Assembly (NCBI GenBank): GCA_030442055.1
Contig: JAUJEB010000004.1
Coordinates: 372,001 to 436,000 of the forward strand
Origin: Agaribacillus aureus
GTDB taxonomy: Bacteria; Bacteroidota; Bacteroidia; Cytophagales; Cyclobacteriaceae
Length of the DNA: 64,000 nucleotides
Direction: 5' to 3'
Shown: positions 62,568 to 64,000 of the stretch, piece after piece
How the letters are laid out: each line of letters begins with the position of its first letter
Position numbering within the stretch: position 1 is the first letter of the stretch
Position numbers and translations under genes: made by a program
Notes under the pieces: model-generated
What the model was told of the DNA's origin: nothing
What the model saw: only the letters and a program-made list of their open reading frames with translations
Databases searched by the model: none

Positions 62568-64000
62568 ATGAAACATTTCTTAGAGGGATTGCGGTCGGGG
62601 AAGTTATACAGGTACTTTGCCTTGACGATACTTGTCAGTGTATTCACAGCCAACACCCTACAGGCTCAAAAACAAAATCAAAAGGGTAAAAACAAAGAAA
62701 AACCGCCTACCATTGAAGAATTAGTGGCTTCCTCAAAAAAGTTTGACGGCCTGTTTGAAATATACCAGGATACGGTTACCGGAAAGTTGCAAATGTTAAT
62801 TTCCGAAAATCAGTTGAACAAAGAGTTCATTTACTTTAACCAGGTTACCAACGGTGTAGTAGATGCAGCAACCTTTCGCGGCGCCTATAAGGAAGCCAAA
62901 GTATTTAAAATCATCAAGTATTTTGACCAAATACAGTTTGAATTTCAAAACACCTCATTTTTTCATGACCCAAACCACCCACTAAGCAAGTCATCCGATG
63001 CCAATATCAGCAATAGCATTACGGAAAGCCAGAAAATCGTAGCCTTTGACAAAAACCGTGGCCAATACCTGATCAAGGCTGATCATTTATTTCTGGAAGA
63101 GACGTTATCGCAGGTTAAACCTGCCAAACTTCCATTCTTGCAATTCTTTTCCTTTAGCCTGGGTACCCTGGATAAAAAGAAAACCAAGGTAAGCACCATT
63201 AGAAGCTATCCTAAAAATACTGATGTAGAAGTTGAATACGTTTACAGCAAGTCCTCGGTATTGAACCCTGGTAGTAAAGCCATCACAGACGCCAGGAATG
63301 TGAGCATCCACATTTGGCATAGTTTCATTGCCATGCCGGAAAACGATTATCAGCCGCGCTATGATGATCCCAGAATTGGTTATTTTACAACCCAGATCAA
63401 CGATATGACCTCCGTCAGCGCCACACCTTACAGAGATCTGATACACCGTTGGCATTTACAAAAAAAAGACCCCAACGCCCGTGTTTCGGAGCCGGTCAAA
63501 CCAATCACCTGGTGGATTGAAAACAGTACGCCCCAAAACATTCGACCAACTATTAAAAAGGCTTTCGAAAAATGGAACCAGGTATTTGCTTCAATCGGCT
63601 ACAAAAATGCCCTGGTCGTCAAAGAACAGCCCGACAGCGCCAGCTGGGAAGCGGGCGATATTGAATACAACGTAATACGATGGGTTTCGTCTCCAAATCC
63701 AAGATTCAGCGGCTACGGGCCAAGTTTTGTCAATCCCCGGACCGGGCAAATTTTAGGGGCCGACATCACCCTGGAATATGCTTCCCTTTCCCAGCAGTTG
63801 AACGGTGAAAAAGTTTTTGAAAAAGCGGGGCTGGAGTGGATTGGCCAGGAAACGCCAATGCAGGGAGAAGAAAGCTACACACATGCAGACCACTGCGCCT
63901 TCGGTGCTTTTGCCCGGGCACAAAATCAGTTTGGGCTGATGGCTCTGAAAACCGTAGGCGGATCGGAGCTTGACAATAACAAAATGATTGAAGAATACCT
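62568..64000 (+). CDS. Second zinc-dependent metalloprotease paralogue (3'-partial)
   Basis: The reading frame starts at ATG 62568 and is open to the window end (477 codons and two bases). Signal peptide LTILVSVFTANTLQAQ, a Lys/Gln-rich linker, then the same order as the upstream gene: DUF5118 (FDGLFEIYQDTVTGKLQMLI), DUF5117 (NDMTSVSATPYRDLIHRWHL) and the start of the DUF4953 catalytic part (GPSFVNPRTGQILGADITLE). Many segments match the upstream protease closely, such as GPSFVNPRTGQILGADI in both, so these are tandem paralogues. The zinc motif should lie just past 64000 and is not visible, so catalytic competence is unproven. Confidence 0.88.
   Translation, partial: MKHFLEGLRSGKLYRYFALTILVSVFTANTLQAQKQNQKGKNKEKPPTIEELVASSKKFDGLFEIYQDTVTGKLQMLISENQLNKEFIYFNQVTNGVVDAATFRGAYKEAKVFKIIKYFDQIQFEFQNTSFFHDPNHPLSKSSDANISNSITESQKIVAFDKNRGQYLIKADHLFLEETLSQVKPAKLPFLQFFSFSLGTLDKKKTKVSTIRSYPKNTDVEVEYVYSKSSVLNPGSKAITDARNVSIHIWHSFIAMPENDYQPRYDDPRIGYFTTQINDMTSVSATPYRDLIHRWHLQKKDPNARVSEPVKPITWWIENSTPQNIRPTIKKAFEKWNQVFASIGYKNALVVKEQPDSASWEAGDIEYNVIRWVSSPNPRFSGYGPSFVNPRTGQILGADITLEYASLSQQLNGEKVFEKAGLEWIGQETPMQGEESYTHADHCAFGAFARAQNQFGLMALKTVGGSELDNNKMIEEY

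Noticed and set aside
1-64000. tRNA, rRNA, CRISPR arrays, integrases and prophage genes
   Set aside because: Looked for across the window by eye on both strands; no convincing cloverleaf, repeat-spacer array or phage gene was found.

Overview
The window looks like chromosomal DNA of a Bacteroidota bacterium, most likely a free-living member of the order Cytophagales. The pointers are a SusC/SusD outer-membrane pair, a secreted protein with a C-terminal type IX secretion (T9SS) sorting domain, large DUF5117/DUF4953-type zinc proteases, AraC regulators with a membrane-embedded N-terminus, FtsX/MacB-type permeases without an ATPase, sulfatases, and a SAM-I riboswitch before metH. This is inferred from gene families only; no rRNA or tRNA was seen.

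Layout. 1-5.7 kb: glutamate synthase gltB (5' end outside the window) and gltD. 5.7-14.9 kb: a sulfatase, a membrane AraC regulator followed by two small proteins (SRPBCC, DUF1801), a lone FRG-domain protein, an aldo/keto reductase, a DUF4139 protein carrying a SusC-like carboxypeptidase-regulatory insert, a TetR regulator and a small membrane protein. 15-25.1 kb (minus strand): a probable four-gene outer-membrane uptake operon of SusC, SusD, a YncE-propeller/phosphoesterase lipoprotein and a second TonB-dependent receptor. 25.1-34.4 kb (plus strand): aldo/keto reductase, two ABC permeases, an MBL hydrolase, a GNAT acetyltransferase and a TetR regulator.

34.4-39.3 kb (minus strand): a methionine operon. 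A SAM-I riboswitch precedes a split methionine synthase (homocysteine module, then pterin/cobalamin/reactivation modules) and metF, so methyl-folate formation and its use for methionine are under one SAM-sensing leader. 39.4-42 kb: two small secreted proteins, then a REP-associated tyrosine transposase (RAYT) between two identical 33-bp palindromic REP copies, with an inverted relative upstream. 42-48.8 kb (minus strand): a FlaA1/CapD-type nucleotide-sugar enzyme, then guaA, an LpoA-like TPR/periplasmic-binding protein and hemL in a tight operon. 48.9-55.7 kb: hydrolases, a GNAT, a DUF1801 protein, a PD40/TolB-like lipoprotein gene broken by an in-frame TAG, a class V aminotransferase and a second sulfatase. 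55.9-64 kb (plus strand): the T9SS protein overlapping an arginase/agmatinase-family gene by 4 bp, then two tandem paralogous zinc metalloproteases, the second cut by the window end.

I found no CRISPR array, prophage, integrase or recognisable multi-gene defence island. The items most worth a second look are the SAM-I/split-MetH operon and a hairpin that competes with the riboswitch P1 helix, the amber-interrupted PD40 gene, the SusCD-phosphoesterase-receptor locus, the DUF4139/SusC-type fusion, the RAYT/REP unit, and a structured two-stem element near 13.7 kb.
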